Below, one piece after another: positions 32,293 through 40,859 of a stretch of 41,319 bases of DNA. The stretch covers positions 1-41,319 of the forward strand of contig NZ_ATJV01000058.1 of assembly GCF_000443165.1 (NCBI RefSeq), read 5' to 3'. The notes beneath the pieces are model-generated. The model saw nothing but the letters and a program-made list of their open reading frames with translations, made no database searches and was not told where the DNA came from. The first letter of the stretch is position 1. The number at the start of each line of letters is the position of its first letter. The stretch comes from Thauera terpenica 58Eu (GTDB lineage Bacteria > Pseudomonadota > Gammaproteobacteria > Burkholderiales > Rhodocyclaceae). A program made the translations under genes and the position numbers.

Positions 32293-34050
32293 ATGAACCC
32301 CCTTGCCACGTCTGACAAGTCCGTGCCGGCACCATCCGAAATCTTTCACCCCGATGTCCTGGATACGCTGGCGAACGCCTGGCGGGCGCGCGCCACTGGC
32401 GGGCTGTCGCCGGCTGCGGGTTTGCTGGCTTGGTACGACTGGGCGCTGCACCTGAGCCTTTCACCGGGCAAGCAGCGCAGCCTGATCGAAAAAGGGCTGC
32501 ACAAGCAGCAACGCCTGGCGCGCTACGCCGCGCACGCTGCAAGCGCTCAGGGCTGCCCAACGTGCATCGAACCGCTGGAGCAGGATCGGCGCTTCGCGGC
32601 TCCGGCCTGGCAGCAGTGGCCGTTCAACGTCATTCACCAAGGGTTCTTGCTGCAGCAGCAGTGGTGGCACAACGCCACCACCGGCGTGCGTGGCGTGTCG
32701 CGCCATCACGAGAACATGGTCACTTTCGCGGGGCGGCAGTGGCTGGACATGTGGTCGCCTTCGAATTTCGTCTGGACCAATCCGGAAGTGCTGGAAGCCA
32801 TCAGAGCCAGCGGCGGCGCCAACCTGTGGCGCGGCGCCATGAACTTCTTCGACGATGCGCAGCGTCTCGCGCTTGAGGATGCGCCGGCCGGGGTCGAAGG
32901 CTTCGAGGTTGGCAAGGACGTGGCGGTCACGCCGGGAAAGGTGGTGTTCCGCAACCACCTCATCGAGCTGATCCAGTACACACCCACGACGCCCGATGTG
33001 TATGCCGAGCCGGTGCTGATCGTGCCCTCGTGGATCATGAAGTACTACATCCTAGACCTGTCGCCACACAACTCGATGGTGAAGTACCTGGTCGACCAAG
33101 GGCACACGGTGTTCATCATTTCATGGAAGAACCCGACCGTGGTCGATCGTGACCTTGGCCTGGAGGATTACCGGTGGCTGGGGGTCATGGATGCGCTGGA
33201 CACGGTCACGGCCATCGTGCCCGAGCGCAAGGTGCAGGCGGTTGGCTATTGCCTGGGCGGCACCTTGCTGACGATCGCCGCTGCTGCGATGGCGCGCGAC
33301 GGCGATGATCGGCTGCACAGCTTGACGTTGCTGGCGTCGGAGACCGATTTCCGCGAGTCGGGCGAAATCGCACTGTTCATCGACGACAGCCAGTTGGCTT
33401 GGCTAGAAGCCGGGATGTGGGACAAAGGCTATCTCGACGGCAAGCAGATGGCCGCATCTTTCCAGATGCTCAACTCGCGCGACCTGATCTGGTCCCGCCG
33501 CGTGCGCGAGTACCTGCTGGGCGAACGCCAGCAGTTCAATGACCTGATGGCCTGGAACGCCGACGTGACGCGCATGCCATATCGCATGCACAGCGAGTAC
33601 CTGCGGCGCCTGTATCTGAACAACGATCTGGCCGAGGGGCGCTACCAGGTCGGCGGACGGCCGGTGGCGATCGCCGACATCGAAGCGCCGATGCTCATCG
33701 TCGGCACGGTGCGCGATCACGTCGCCCCTTGGCCATCCGTCTACAAGATGCACCTGCTCAGTGATGCGGAGCTGACCTTCGTCCTCACCAGTGGCGGGCA
33801 CAACGCCGGCGTGGTCAGCGAGCCGGGGCACCCGCGGCGCAGCTACCAGATGGCGACTCGCAGCACCGGCGCCCGCTACGTTGATCCACAAACATGGCGC
33901 GCCGAAACCCCACTGAACGAGGGCTCCTGGTGGCCGGCCTGGCAGCAATGGCTGGCGCGGCGCTCGACCGGGCGTGTGACGCCGCCTGCGATGAGCGGCA
34001 CGCAAACACCGCTTGGTGATGCGCCGGGAACCTATGTGGCAATGCGATGA
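32293..34050 (+). CDS. phaC: Class I poly(3-hydroxyalkanoate) synthase
   Basis: A 585-aa PHA synthase. It polymerises (R)-3-hydroxybutyryl-CoA into polyhydroxybutyrate on the granule surface. It has the lipase-like box GYCLGG with nucleophile Cys320, Asp475 in VRDHVAPW and His503 in GGHNAGVV, a complete catalytic triad. The N-terminal domain shows DPRF-like EQDRRFAAPAWQQWPFNVIHQGFLL (91-120 region). The length is typical of class I enzymes. The ATG lies 17 bp after the operator-like palindrome. It heads the plus-strand arm and is followed by a phasin and PhaB. Confidence 0.95.
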   Translation: MNPLATSDKSVPAPSEIFHPDVLDTLANAWRARATGGLSPAAGLLAWYDWALHLSLSPGKQRSLIEKGLHKQQRLARYAAHAASAQGCPTCIEPLEQDRRFAAPAWQQWPFNVIHQGFLLQQQWWHNATTGVRGVSRHHENMVTFAGRQWLDMWSPSNFVWTNPEVLEAIRASGGANLWRGAMNFFDDAQRLALEDAPAGVEGFEVGKDVAVTPGKVVFRNHLIELIQYTPTTPDVYAEPVLIVPSWIMKYYILDLSPHNSMVKYLVDQGHTVFIISWKNPTVVDRDLGLEDYRWLGVMDALDTVTAIVPERKVQAVGYCLGGTLLTIAAAAMARDGDDRLHSLTLLASETDFRESGEIALFIDDSQLAWLEAGMWDKGYLDGKQMAASFQMLNSRDLIWSRRVREYLLGERQQFNDLMAWNADVTRMPYRMHSEYLRRLYLNNDLAEGRYQVGGRPVAIADIEAPMLIVGTVRDHVAPWPSVYKMHLLSDAELTFVLTSGGHNAGVVSEPGHPRRSYQMATRSTGARYVDPQTWRAETPLNEGSWWPAWQQWLARRSTGRVTPPAMSGTQTPLGDAPGTYVAMR

Positions 34051-34158
34051 CATGACGCCCCGAGGCCTCAATTCAGCCACCCGACTTCGACCGGGACACT
34101 CCTGCGGGATGGCCCATACCCGCCCTAATGGGGCATCTCATGACCGTGGAGCAATGAA

Positions 34159-34602
34159 ATGAACAGTGAACTGCCCATCCAACTTTACAAGGCCAATGCC
34201 GAACTGCAGCTTCAGATCACCCGTTTGCTGCAAGAAAGCGGCCATCACTGGCTGGAAGCCATGCAACAGCTCAGCGCTGGCAGCATGCTGGAGACCACCT
34301 CGCGCATCCAGAACCTCCAACAGGCGGCCGACTGGCAGGCGCTTGCAACCTTGCCGACCGAGGTGTTCTGGCGCCTGTCCCAGGGCCGCATGGGCGATAC
34401 CCAAGCGGTCGGCCAGGCCGCCGCGAAAAGCCAGGCAGTCTTTGCCGATGGCTTGCGCCAATCGCTCTCGGCCTGGCAGGCATCCGTCTCCGAGGCATTC
34501 GGCGCCAGTGGTGACACAGCCTCTTTTGCCCAGCTTTGCCAGCAATGGGCCCAGCCCTGGACCGCGCCATCCACTGCGCCCCAGGGCAAAGCCAAGAAGT
34601 GA
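34159..34602 (+). CDS. Phasin-like PHA granule-associated protein
   Basis: A 147-aa amphipathic helical protein (YKANAELQLQITRLLQES, then WLEAMQQL and AVGQAAAKSQAVFADGLRQSL), the pattern of polyhydroxyalkanoate granule phasins, with a Lys-rich end. Phasins coat the granule and set its size and number. The ATG at 34159 has GGAG at 8 nt spacing. It lies 108 bp after phaC and 10 bp before phaB, as in many pha clusters. The family call rests on pattern and context. Confidence 0.85.
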   Translation: MNSELPIQLYKANAELQLQITRLLQESGHHWLEAMQQLSAGSMLETTSRIQNLQQAADWQALATLPTEVFWRLSQGRMGDTQAVGQAAAKSQAVFADGLRQSLSAWQASVSEAFGASGDTASFAQLCQQWAQPWTAPSTAPQGKAKK

Positions 34603-34612
34603 AGAGGTTGCC

Positions 34613-35359
34613 ATGAGCATCCCTCAACGAACGGCCTTGGTGACCGGAGGCAACCGGGGACTGGGCGCTGCGATCGCCCGTTCCCTGCACGATGCCGGCC
34701 ACCGCGTGATCGTCACGCATACGCCAGGCAACCCCACGATTGACCAGTGGCAGCACACGCAGGCGGCGCAGGGCTACGGATTTGCGGCCTACGGGGTGGA
34801 TGTGTCCGACTACGAGTCGGCGCAGGAGCTGGCGCGGCGCATTCATGTCGATGGACATCGTATTGACATCCTGGTGAACAACGCCGGTATCACCCGCGAC
34901 GCGACCTTGCGCAAGATGGACAAGGTCGGCTGGGATGCCGTACTGCGTACCAACCTGGATTCCATGTTCAACGTCACCAAGCCGTTCATCGATCCGATGG
35001 TCGAGCGTGGCTGGGGTCGCATCATCAACGTCTCGTCGATCAATGGCAGCAAGGGCCAGTTCGGGCAGACCAACTATTCGGCGGCCAAGGCCGGGGTCCA
35101 TGGCTTTACCAAGGCGCTGGCGCTGGAAGTGGCGCGCAAGGGCGTGACGGTCAATACCGTCTCGCCGGGTTATCTGGCCACCGAGATGGTGATGGCGGTG
35201 CGTGAGGATGTGCGCCAGAAGATCATCGATGCGATTCCGGTCGGGCGCCTCGGTCAGCCAGCCGAGATTGCGGAGCTTGTCGCCTTCATCGCCAGCGAAG
35301 CCGCCGCCTTCATGACTGGTAGCAACGTCGCCATGAATGGTGGCCAGCACATGTATTGA
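34613..35359 (+). CDS. phaB: Acetoacetyl-CoA reductase
   Basis: A 248-aa SDR enzyme of the PhaB type, which reduces acetoacetyl-CoA to (R)-3-hydroxybutyryl-CoA, usually with NADPH. It has the nucleotide-binding TGGNRGLG (11-18), NNAGITRDATLRKM (89-102), the catalytic Ser142-Tyr155-Lys159 set and the C-terminal GGQHMY seen in PhaB proteins. GAAGAGG precedes the ATG. It supplies monomer to the synthase encoded two genes upstream. No thiolase gene (phaA) is in the window. Confidence 0.94.
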   Translation: MSIPQRTALVTGGNRGLGAAIARSLHDAGHRVIVTHTPGNPTIDQWQHTQAAQGYGFAAYGVDVSDYESAQELARRIHVDGHRIDILVNNAGITRDATLRKMDKVGWDAVLRTNLDSMFNVTKPFIDPMVERGWGRIINVSSINGSKGQFGQTNYSAAKAGVHGFTKALALEVARKGVTVNTVSPGYLATEMVMAVREDVRQKIIDAIPVGRLGQPAEIAELVAFIASEAAAFMTGSNVAMNGGQHMY

Positions 35360-35439
35360 GCGGCCATGGAATCCGCGCCACAAGCAATCAATTTCTGACG
35401 CTGCAATCCCCAAGACCAATCGACTTCGGACGGAATGCC

Positions 35440-35904
35440 ATGTATTCACGACTCCTGGTGCCGCTGGACGGCAGTCCCACATCGCTTCTGGCCCTCGATC
35501 ATGCCCGCGCTTTGGCCCATCTGAGTGGCGGCACGGTGATCCTGCTGCATGTCGTCGAGCCGACCCGACACAGCACGGGTTTCGAGCGTCCGAAGGTCTA
35601 CATCGAGGACGTCCGTCCGCGCTTCATGGCGGCTGGACAGGCCTTGCTGGATGAGGCCGCCAACGGATTGCGTCAGGACGGACTTGCCGTGGAGACGGTG
35701 CTTCTTGAAAGCGGTGCCGAGCGCGTGTCGGAACAAATCGCCAAGCAGGCCGAGGCAAGTGCGTGTGATCTGGTCATCCTGGGCACCCACGGGCGTCGCG
35801 GCGTGGATCGGCTGCTGCTCGGCAGCGACGCGGAGCAGATCGCGCGCATCGCGCCGGTTCCCGTGATGCTGGTACGCCAACCGCACCGCAAAGGAATCAC
35901 ATGA
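35440..35904 (+). CDS. Universal stress protein (UspA family)
   Basis: A 154-aa single-domain Usp. It has an N-terminal LLVPLDGSPTSLLALDHA and the ATP-binding end GTHGRRG (115-121) through LLLGSDAEQIAR, the G-2X-G-9X-G-S pattern of ATP-binding Usps. The last 4 nt overlap the phosphate acetyltransferase start (ATGA), so the two are made together. Usp proteins appear under energy or oxygen limitation, which fits a phosphoketolase/acetyl-phosphate/PHB module as a low-energy response; that link is inference. Confidence 0.93.
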   Translation: MYSRLLVPLDGSPTSLLALDHARALAHLSGGTVILLHVVEPTRHSTGFERPKVYIEDVRPRFMAAGQALLDEAANGLRQDGLAVETVLLESGAERVSEQIAKQAEASACDLVILGTHGRRGVDRLLLGSDAEQIARIAPVPVMLVRQPHRKGIT

Positions 35905-36857
35905 ACGAACAAACTTCTGAACACTTTAGTGCCGTTGCTCCCAGTGGTGTCGCGCGTCTCATCGCCCATGTCAAAGCCATGGCCCCGGTGCGCACTGCCG
36001 TCGTGCACCCCTGCGACGCGCTCAGCCTGGGCGGTGCACTGGACGCACGCGATGCCGGCATCATCACGCCAGTGCTGGTGGCGCCGCTTGCCAAGCTGCG
36101 CGCCGTTGCAGCCGATTTCGGGCTGGATCTGGGGGACAGTGAGATCGTTGATGTGCCGCACAGCCACGCTGCCGCGGCCACCGCCGCCCGGCTGGCTGGC
36201 AAGGGCGAGGTGCAGGCACTGATGAAAGGCAGCTTGCACAGCGACGAGTACCTGGGCGCCATTCTGGCCCCCGAGGCTGGCCTGCGCACCGAGCGCCGCT
36301 TGACGCACTGCTACATCATGCAGACGGCCAGCTACCCCCGGCCCTTCATCCTCACCGACGCCGCCATCAACATCGCTCCGTCGCTTGAGGACAAGGCCGA
36401 TATCGTGCGCAACGCCATCGATCTGGCACACGTCATCGGTGTGCCCGAACCCAAAGTCGCCATCCTGGCGGCGGTGGAAACGGTGAACCCTCGCATGCGC
36501 TCGACGCTGGATGCGGCAGCCCTGTGCAAGATGGCCGATCGCGGCCAGATCACAGGCGGCCTAGTCGACGGGCCGCTGGCCTTCGACAACGCAGTCTCGC
36601 CCGAGGCCGCGCAAGTCAAGGGCATCCGGTCGGCCGTGGCAGGGCAGGCTGACGTGCTTGTTGTGCCTGATCTGGAAAGCGGCAACATGCTGGCCAAGCA
36701 GCTTGAGTTCCTGGGCGGTGCCGAGAGCGCCGGCATCGTCATGGGCGCGCGTGTGCCCATCGTGCTCACCAGCCGCTCCGACTCGCGCACCACGCGCCTG
36801 GCATCCTGCGCCATTGCACTCATGCTGGCCGAACGCAGGCGCGCCGCGCCGCCGTGA
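35901..36857 (+). CDS. pta: Phosphate acetyltransferase (PTA/PTB family)
   Basis: A 318-aa enzyme of the short PTA_PTB type: HPCDALSLGGAL, LMKGSLHSDEYLGAIL, GLRTERRLTHCYIMQTASYPRPFILTDAAIN-type core, ITGGLVDGPLAFDNAVS and the C-terminal DSRTTRLASCAIAL. It converts acetyl-phosphate and CoA to acetyl-CoA and phosphate. It lacks the MaoC-like hydratase domain of the bifunctional form. Butyryl-phosphate use cannot be excluded. It joins the phosphoketolase product to the PHB pathway and is coupled to the Usp gene (ATGA). Confidence 0.9.
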   Translation: MNEQTSEHFSAVAPSGVARLIAHVKAMAPVRTAVVHPCDALSLGGALDARDAGIITPVLVAPLAKLRAVAADFGLDLGDSEIVDVPHSHAAAATAARLAGKGEVQALMKGSLHSDEYLGAILAPEAGLRTERRLTHCYIMQTASYPRPFILTDAAINIAPSLEDKADIVRNAIDLAHVIGVPEPKVAILAAVETVNPRMRSTLDAAALCKMADRGQITGGLVDGPLAFDNAVSPEAAQVKGIRSAVAGQADVLVVPDLESGNMLAKQLEFLGGAESAGIVMGARVPIVLTSRSDSRTTRLASCAIALMLAERRRAAPP

Positions 36858-36906
36858 GGCGCTTGCGCCACCGATTCAACCCGCATTTCAAAATGGAGTC
36901 TTCACC

Positions 36907-37659
36907 ATGAAATACAGCTTCAAGGGCAACAGCGCCATCGTCAGCGGCGGTGGCTCCGGCATCGGCGAGGCGACGGCCCGTCTGCTGGCCGCCAACGGCG
37001 TGCAGGTTGTTGTCTCCGACATCGACCTTGAGGCCGCACGGCGCGTGGTGGAGGCCATCGACGCCGCCGGCGGCCGCGCCGTGGCGCACGCCGGCAACAC
37101 CGCCCGTCCCGACGACGCACAAGCAGCGGTGCAGTGCGCACTCGAACATTTCGGCGCCCTGGATCTGGCATTCAACAATGCCGGTATCAGCGGTACGCTC
37201 AAACCTGCGGGAGAACTGGCGGCGGACGAGTGGCAGCACGTCATCGACGTCAATCTCTCTGGTGTTCAATATGCCCTGCGGGCGCAGATTCCGGCCATGC
37301 TGGCCGCCGGTGGTGGTGCCATCGTCAACATGTCGTCCATCCTCGGCCTGGTTGGCAGCGCCACCGCCCCAGCCTACGTCGCCGCCAAGCACGGTGTCAC
37401 CGGCCTCACGCGTTCAGCGGCGCTGGCCTACGCGGCGCAGGGCATCCGCATCAACTCCATCCACCCGGGCTATATCGATACGCCGCTGCTCAAAGTGTTG
37501 GACGAGGCGACGTTGGCGGCGCTCAAGGGCATGCACGCAATCGGGCGCCTGGGCCAGTCCGAAGAGATCGCCCACGCTGCCTGCTTCCTGCTCTCCGAGG
37601 GCGCCAACTACATGTGCGGCAGCGCGCTGGTGGTCGATGGCGGCTATACCGCCGCTTGA
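36907..37659 (+). CDS. SDR-family dehydrogenase (possible 3-hydroxybutyrate dehydrogenase)
   Basis: A 250-aa short-chain dehydrogenase: SGGGSGIG (13-20), NNAG (90-93), catalytic Ser144-Tyr157-Lys161 and the end VVDGGYTAA. Asp38 at the end of the second strand (VVVSDID) predicts NAD(H) rather than NADP(H), unlike most PhaB proteins. GGAG lies before the ATG. As the last gene of the PHB arm it could be a 3-hydroxybutyrate dehydrogenase, a second reductase or an unrelated alcohol dehydrogenase. The substrate is not decided by sequence. Confidence 0.85.
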   Translation: MKYSFKGNSAIVSGGGSGIGEATARLLAANGVQVVVSDIDLEAARRVVEAIDAAGGRAVAHAGNTARPDDAQAAVQCALEHFGALDLAFNNAGISGTLKPAGELAADEWQHVIDVNLSGVQYALRAQIPAMLAAGGGAIVNMSSILGLVGSATAPAYVAAKHGVTGLTRSAALAYAAQGIRINSIHPGYIDTPLLKVLDEATLAALKGMHAIGRLGQSEEIAHAACFLLSEGANYMCGSALVVDGGYTAA

Positions 37660-37706
37660 AATTACGGTCGCGGCTGAGGTCGGCAACGCCGGTGCAGCAT
37701 CAAGGT

Positions 37707-39725
37707 GTGAGACAGGTGGCCTTTGCATTCTCTTTGCGGTGGTCGATCGTGATCGTTGCCGTGTTCGCACTTGGCGGCTGCGCGATTGTCAGCGAGTTCA
37801 AGCCCTCTGTGACTGTACGCGCAATGGCACCGGATGAATACGTTGCGCTACGGCGGGGCGATGTCCTCGGCACGGGAAAACTGAGTGCGTTGACTGTGCA
37901 GGCCCTCCGCGTCGCCGAAATTGATGAACGGGCCTGCGCAAAGAGCACCTCACTTGCTTGTATTGCGGCGATAGCCGCGGTCAAGGACATGGACGAAGAG
38001 ACTAGGACATCGGCTCTGGCTGAGCTTTGGTTGCAGCATGCCGTGTCCATTTCAATTTCGGCTCCTTACACCGAATCCTCCTCCACTTCAGCTTGGATCG
38101 AGACGGCACGGTATGCGTATGCCTATCTCTTCTTTACCAGGCGCGCACCCGGCGAACGCGCGTTTGAGGAGCGGCAGACGCAGGTGCGCGACTGGTACAA
38201 CTACGCAGTACAAAAAACGGTCGCACAGCTGTTTGGCGTACGCCAAGGGAAACCGGATGCGAAGGCTGTCAAGGCCAAAGGTGTGCTGCGTTTGGGTGAT
38301 TGGACTTTGCGAGTTGACCTGAATGCTCGCCTGCCGAACGGCGCGGCAATGCCGCGCGAGTTGTTGCCTGCCAGCGCGCTGAGATTCCAAGGTCTGCGCG
38401 ACATCTACCGTAGGGATGGCCTGGGCGCTGAACTGGTGGCCGTAACCGATGCCCAGTCGTTGACCAATCAAAACGGGTTACCCACCGGAGATGATTTTTC
38501 GACGAAATCCAACGCCTGGAACGAAATGCCCACCCCCAACGTGACGGTAGTGCTCCGCTTCGACGTGCGCTCTATGGAGGAGCTGCTGGCCTCGCACGAA
38601 CTCGTCGTTGCGGTATATGACCCGCTGGTGCAAGACTATTTGTCGCTCCATGGGCAACGCGTTCCGCTGGCTGGCAATTTCACAGCGGGCTATGGTCTGT
38701 GGCTGGCACGCTCGGAGTTCAATCGGCAATCGTTGTTGGGTCTGCTTGGGCGTGACCGTGGAATCGATCAGCCGCGCCTGTATCTGATGCAGCCATTCGA
38801 TCCACAGCGGCGCATCATCGTGATGCTGCATGGACTGGCGAGCAGCCCCGAGGCTTGGGTCAACCTGGCCAATGAACTTCTGGCCGACGAAGAACTGCGG
38901 TGCGCCTTCCAAGTCTGGCAGGTCTATTACCCCACGAACATGCCGCTGCCAGCCAATCATGCGGCAATCCGACAAGTTCTGCTGGCCGCTTTGCATCACT
39001 TCGACCCGGAGGATAAAACTGCAGCTTCACACGGGCTGGTGTTGGTTGGGCACAGCATGGGCGGAGTGCTCGCGCGGTTGATGGTCTCCACGTCGGATCA
39101 GCAATTGTTGAAATGGGCCGAATCGGATCCGAGGATCGATCTGAATCGTCTTGGCAAGAGCCGCGCCAAAATTGACCCTCTCCTGCAATTTCAGCCATTT
39201 CGAGGTGTTGAGCGGGTGATATTCATCGCCACGCCCCACCGTGGAACCGTGGTTGCCGGCCAAGGGTTTGGGCGCTGGGTAGCCGGATTGGTCCGCTTGC
39301 CGCTGACGCTGCTGGAAGCGCTCGCTGGCGCCATTCCGGCTCGCGCCTACACCATGGGAACAACCCAGGAAACGCTCCTGGAGCGCATTCCCAACAGCAT
39401 TGATCAACTCGACGAAAAGGATCCTTTTGTCAAAGCCGCAGCGGAGCTTCCTATCTCGGGTCGGGTGTTATATCACTCGATTATCGCCAGGCAGAACACC
39501 GATGGTTCTCTTGCGGACTCCGACGACGGCCTGGTTCCGTACAGAAGTGCCCATTTGGAGGAGGCCGCCTCGGAAAGAATCATCGTGTCCGGGCACAGCG
39601 TGCAGGAGACCGCTGCTTCAATCGCGGAGATCACGCGAATCCTGCGTGAAGACATTGCAAGGCATCAGCTGACAACCGCAGACCTCCCTCCCGCCGAAAG
39701 GAGGGGGACTTGCCTCGCCTATTGA
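37707..39725 (+). CDS. Large lipoprotein with C-terminal alpha/beta-hydrolase domain
   Basis: A 672-aa exported protein. The N-terminus has a signal sequence ending in a lipobox-like ALGGC, so it is probably lipid-anchored. The first ~350 residues match nothing I recognise. The C-terminal ~300 residues are a lipase-like alpha/beta-hydrolase: VMLHGLASSPEAWVNL, nucleophile GHSMGG, then ATPHRGT and a late GHSVQ that may hold the catalytic His. I chose the GTG at 37707; a GTG at 37716 is also possible. Its base composition is less GC-rich than the pha genes, suggesting a separate origin. Confidence 0.8.
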   Translation: MRQVAFAFSLRWSIVIVAVFALGGCAIVSEFKPSVTVRAMAPDEYVALRRGDVLGTGKLSALTVQALRVAEIDERACAKSTSLACIAAIAAVKDMDEETRTSALAELWLQHAVSISISAPYTESSSTSAWIETARYAYAYLFFTRRAPGERAFEERQTQVRDWYNYAVQKTVAQLFGVRQGKPDAKAVKAKGVLRLGDWTLRVDLNARLPNGAAMPRELLPASALRFQGLRDIYRRDGLGAELVAVTDAQSLTNQNGLPTGDDFSTKSNAWNEMPTPNVTVVLRFDVRSMEELLASHELVVAVYDPLVQDYLSLHGQRVPLAGNFTAGYGLWLARSEFNRQSLLGLLGRDRGIDQPRLYLMQPFDPQRRIIVMLHGLASSPEAWVNLANELLADEELRCAFQVWQVYYPTNMPLPANHAAIRQVLLAALHHFDPEDKTAASHGLVLVGHSMGGVLARLMVSTSDQQLLKWAESDPRIDLNRLGKSRAKIDPLLQFQPFRGVERVIFIATPHRGTVVAGQGFGRWVAGLVRLPLTLLEALAGAIPARAYTMGTTQETLLERIPNSIDQLDEKDPFVKAAAELPISGRVLYHSIIARQNTDGSLADSDDGLVPYRSAHLEEAASERIIVSGHSVQETAASIAEITRILREDIARHQLTTADLPPAERRGTCLAY

Positions 39726-39753
39726 TCGATTCAGTCATTGTCTTTTGATAATT

Positions 39754-39773
39754 TAGTGAGTAATATATCACTA
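39754..39773. promoter_or_regulatory. Palindrome upstream of the LysR gene
   Basis: TAGTGA-GTAATATA-TCACTA: 6-bp arms and an 8-bp spacer in an AT-rich stretch about 150 bp before the LysR start. Its inner 18 bp match 13 of 18 bases of the tetR-promoter site with the same arm/spacer geometry. It could be a third TetR site, a LysR-type binding site or a hairpin after the hydrolase gene. Confidence 0.45.
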
Positions 39774-39919
39774 GCTTTTGCAATTCGGATTGGACTGCTT
39801 GCATCGCAACCGGGACACTTTCGGTTCGGAGGACAGCGTCCCTGGTGTGCTCATATGAATGAAGCATCAGACCGCACCCCATAGAACATGGACGATCTGA
39901 AACGCTAGGAAGGGCATAA

Positions 39920-40846
39920 GTGGAATTGCGCCAACTTCGATGTTTCATCGCTGTCGCGGAGGAGCTTCATTTCGCTCGTGCCGCTGAACGGCTACACATC
40001 GACCAATCGCCGCTGTCTCGCACCATCAAGGAACTGGAGGAAGAACTTGGTGCGCGCCTGTTCGTTCGCACTACCCGCAGCACGCAACTGACCCGTGCAG
40101 GTCGATTGCTCTTGGAACACGTACCACGCATCTTTACTGCGCTGGAGCAAGCCCGCGATAGCGTCAGGTCTGCCTCCAATGGCTATCACGGGCAATTGCG
40201 CATTGCCTTGTCCGATGGCATCACGCCATCACGCTTGCCGGCGCTGCTTGCGCAGTGCCGCGAAGAAGACCCCGAGGTCGAGGTTCGGTTATTCGAGGTT
40301 CCGCTTGCCCAGCAGATCAAAGGCTTGCACGATGACCTATACGATGCCGGCTTTTCGATGGCCGATGATGTGGGCGATGGCATCGTGGCCACATCTGCCT
40401 GGGAGGACGAATTGATGGTCGCAGTACCTGCTCGCCATCCCGTGCTCTCCTTCAGGCAGGTTCCGCTGGAGGAAGTGCTGCACTATCCGCTGGTGTTGGG
40501 CGATCCGGCAATCTGCGAAGGCCATGCGCGTCAGGTCGAGCGCATCCTGCGCAGGCACGAGCAGGAGCCGCTGATAGTCCAGCACGTTTCCACCTTTGAC
40601 CTCATGATGACTCTGGTTTCCGCCGGGTTGGCCTTGGGCCTGGCTGGCGCGGCGCACATCAGCTCCAGTCGCGAGCTTGGTGTTGTGGCTCGACCCTTGG
40701 CGGGTAAACCGCCGATGCTAACAACCTATCTGCTGCGTCGTGATGCGGAGACTCCAGAGATGTTGACCCGGTTCATTGAACGAGTGGCCTTCATTGACTC
40801 GGCAGGTAATCTGAGCAATGCCAAAAATTCCCGACCCACCCGATGA
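39920..40846 (+). CDS. traR: LysR-family transcriptional regulator (TraR-like)
   Basis: A 308-aa LysR-type regulator. The N-terminal winged HTH (residues 1-60) is ELRQLRCFIAVAEELHFARAAERL, then SPLSRTIKELEEELGARLFVRTTR. The rest is the co-inducer domain. It starts at a GTG at 39920, with AGGAAGGG upstream. In Tn4371-type elements a LysR gene (traR) lies just before traG, and the position here, right after the cargo and before eexN, matches. It probably controls the transfer operon beyond the right edge. The inducer is unknown. Confidence 0.92.
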   Translation: MELRQLRCFIAVAEELHFARAAERLHIDQSPLSRTIKELEEELGARLFVRTTRSTQLTRAGRLLLEHVPRIFTALEQARDSVRSASNGYHGQLRIALSDGITPSRLPALLAQCREEDPEVEVRLFEVPLAQQIKGLHDDLYDAGFSMADDVGDGIVATSAWEDELMVAVPARHPVLSFRQVPLEEVLHYPLVLGDPAICEGHARQVERILRRHEQEPLIVQHVSTFDLMMTLVSAGLALGLAGAAHISSSRELGVVARPLAGKPPMLTTYLLRRDAETPEMLTRFIERVAFIDSAGNLSNAKNSRPTR

Positions 40847-40859
40847 AAGGATCGGAACC

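Noticed and set aside
34108-34137. Hairpin between phaC and the phasin gene as a terminator
   Set aside because: The stem is imperfect (GATGGCCC/GGGGCATC) with no T-run, and the close downstream genes suggest read-through.
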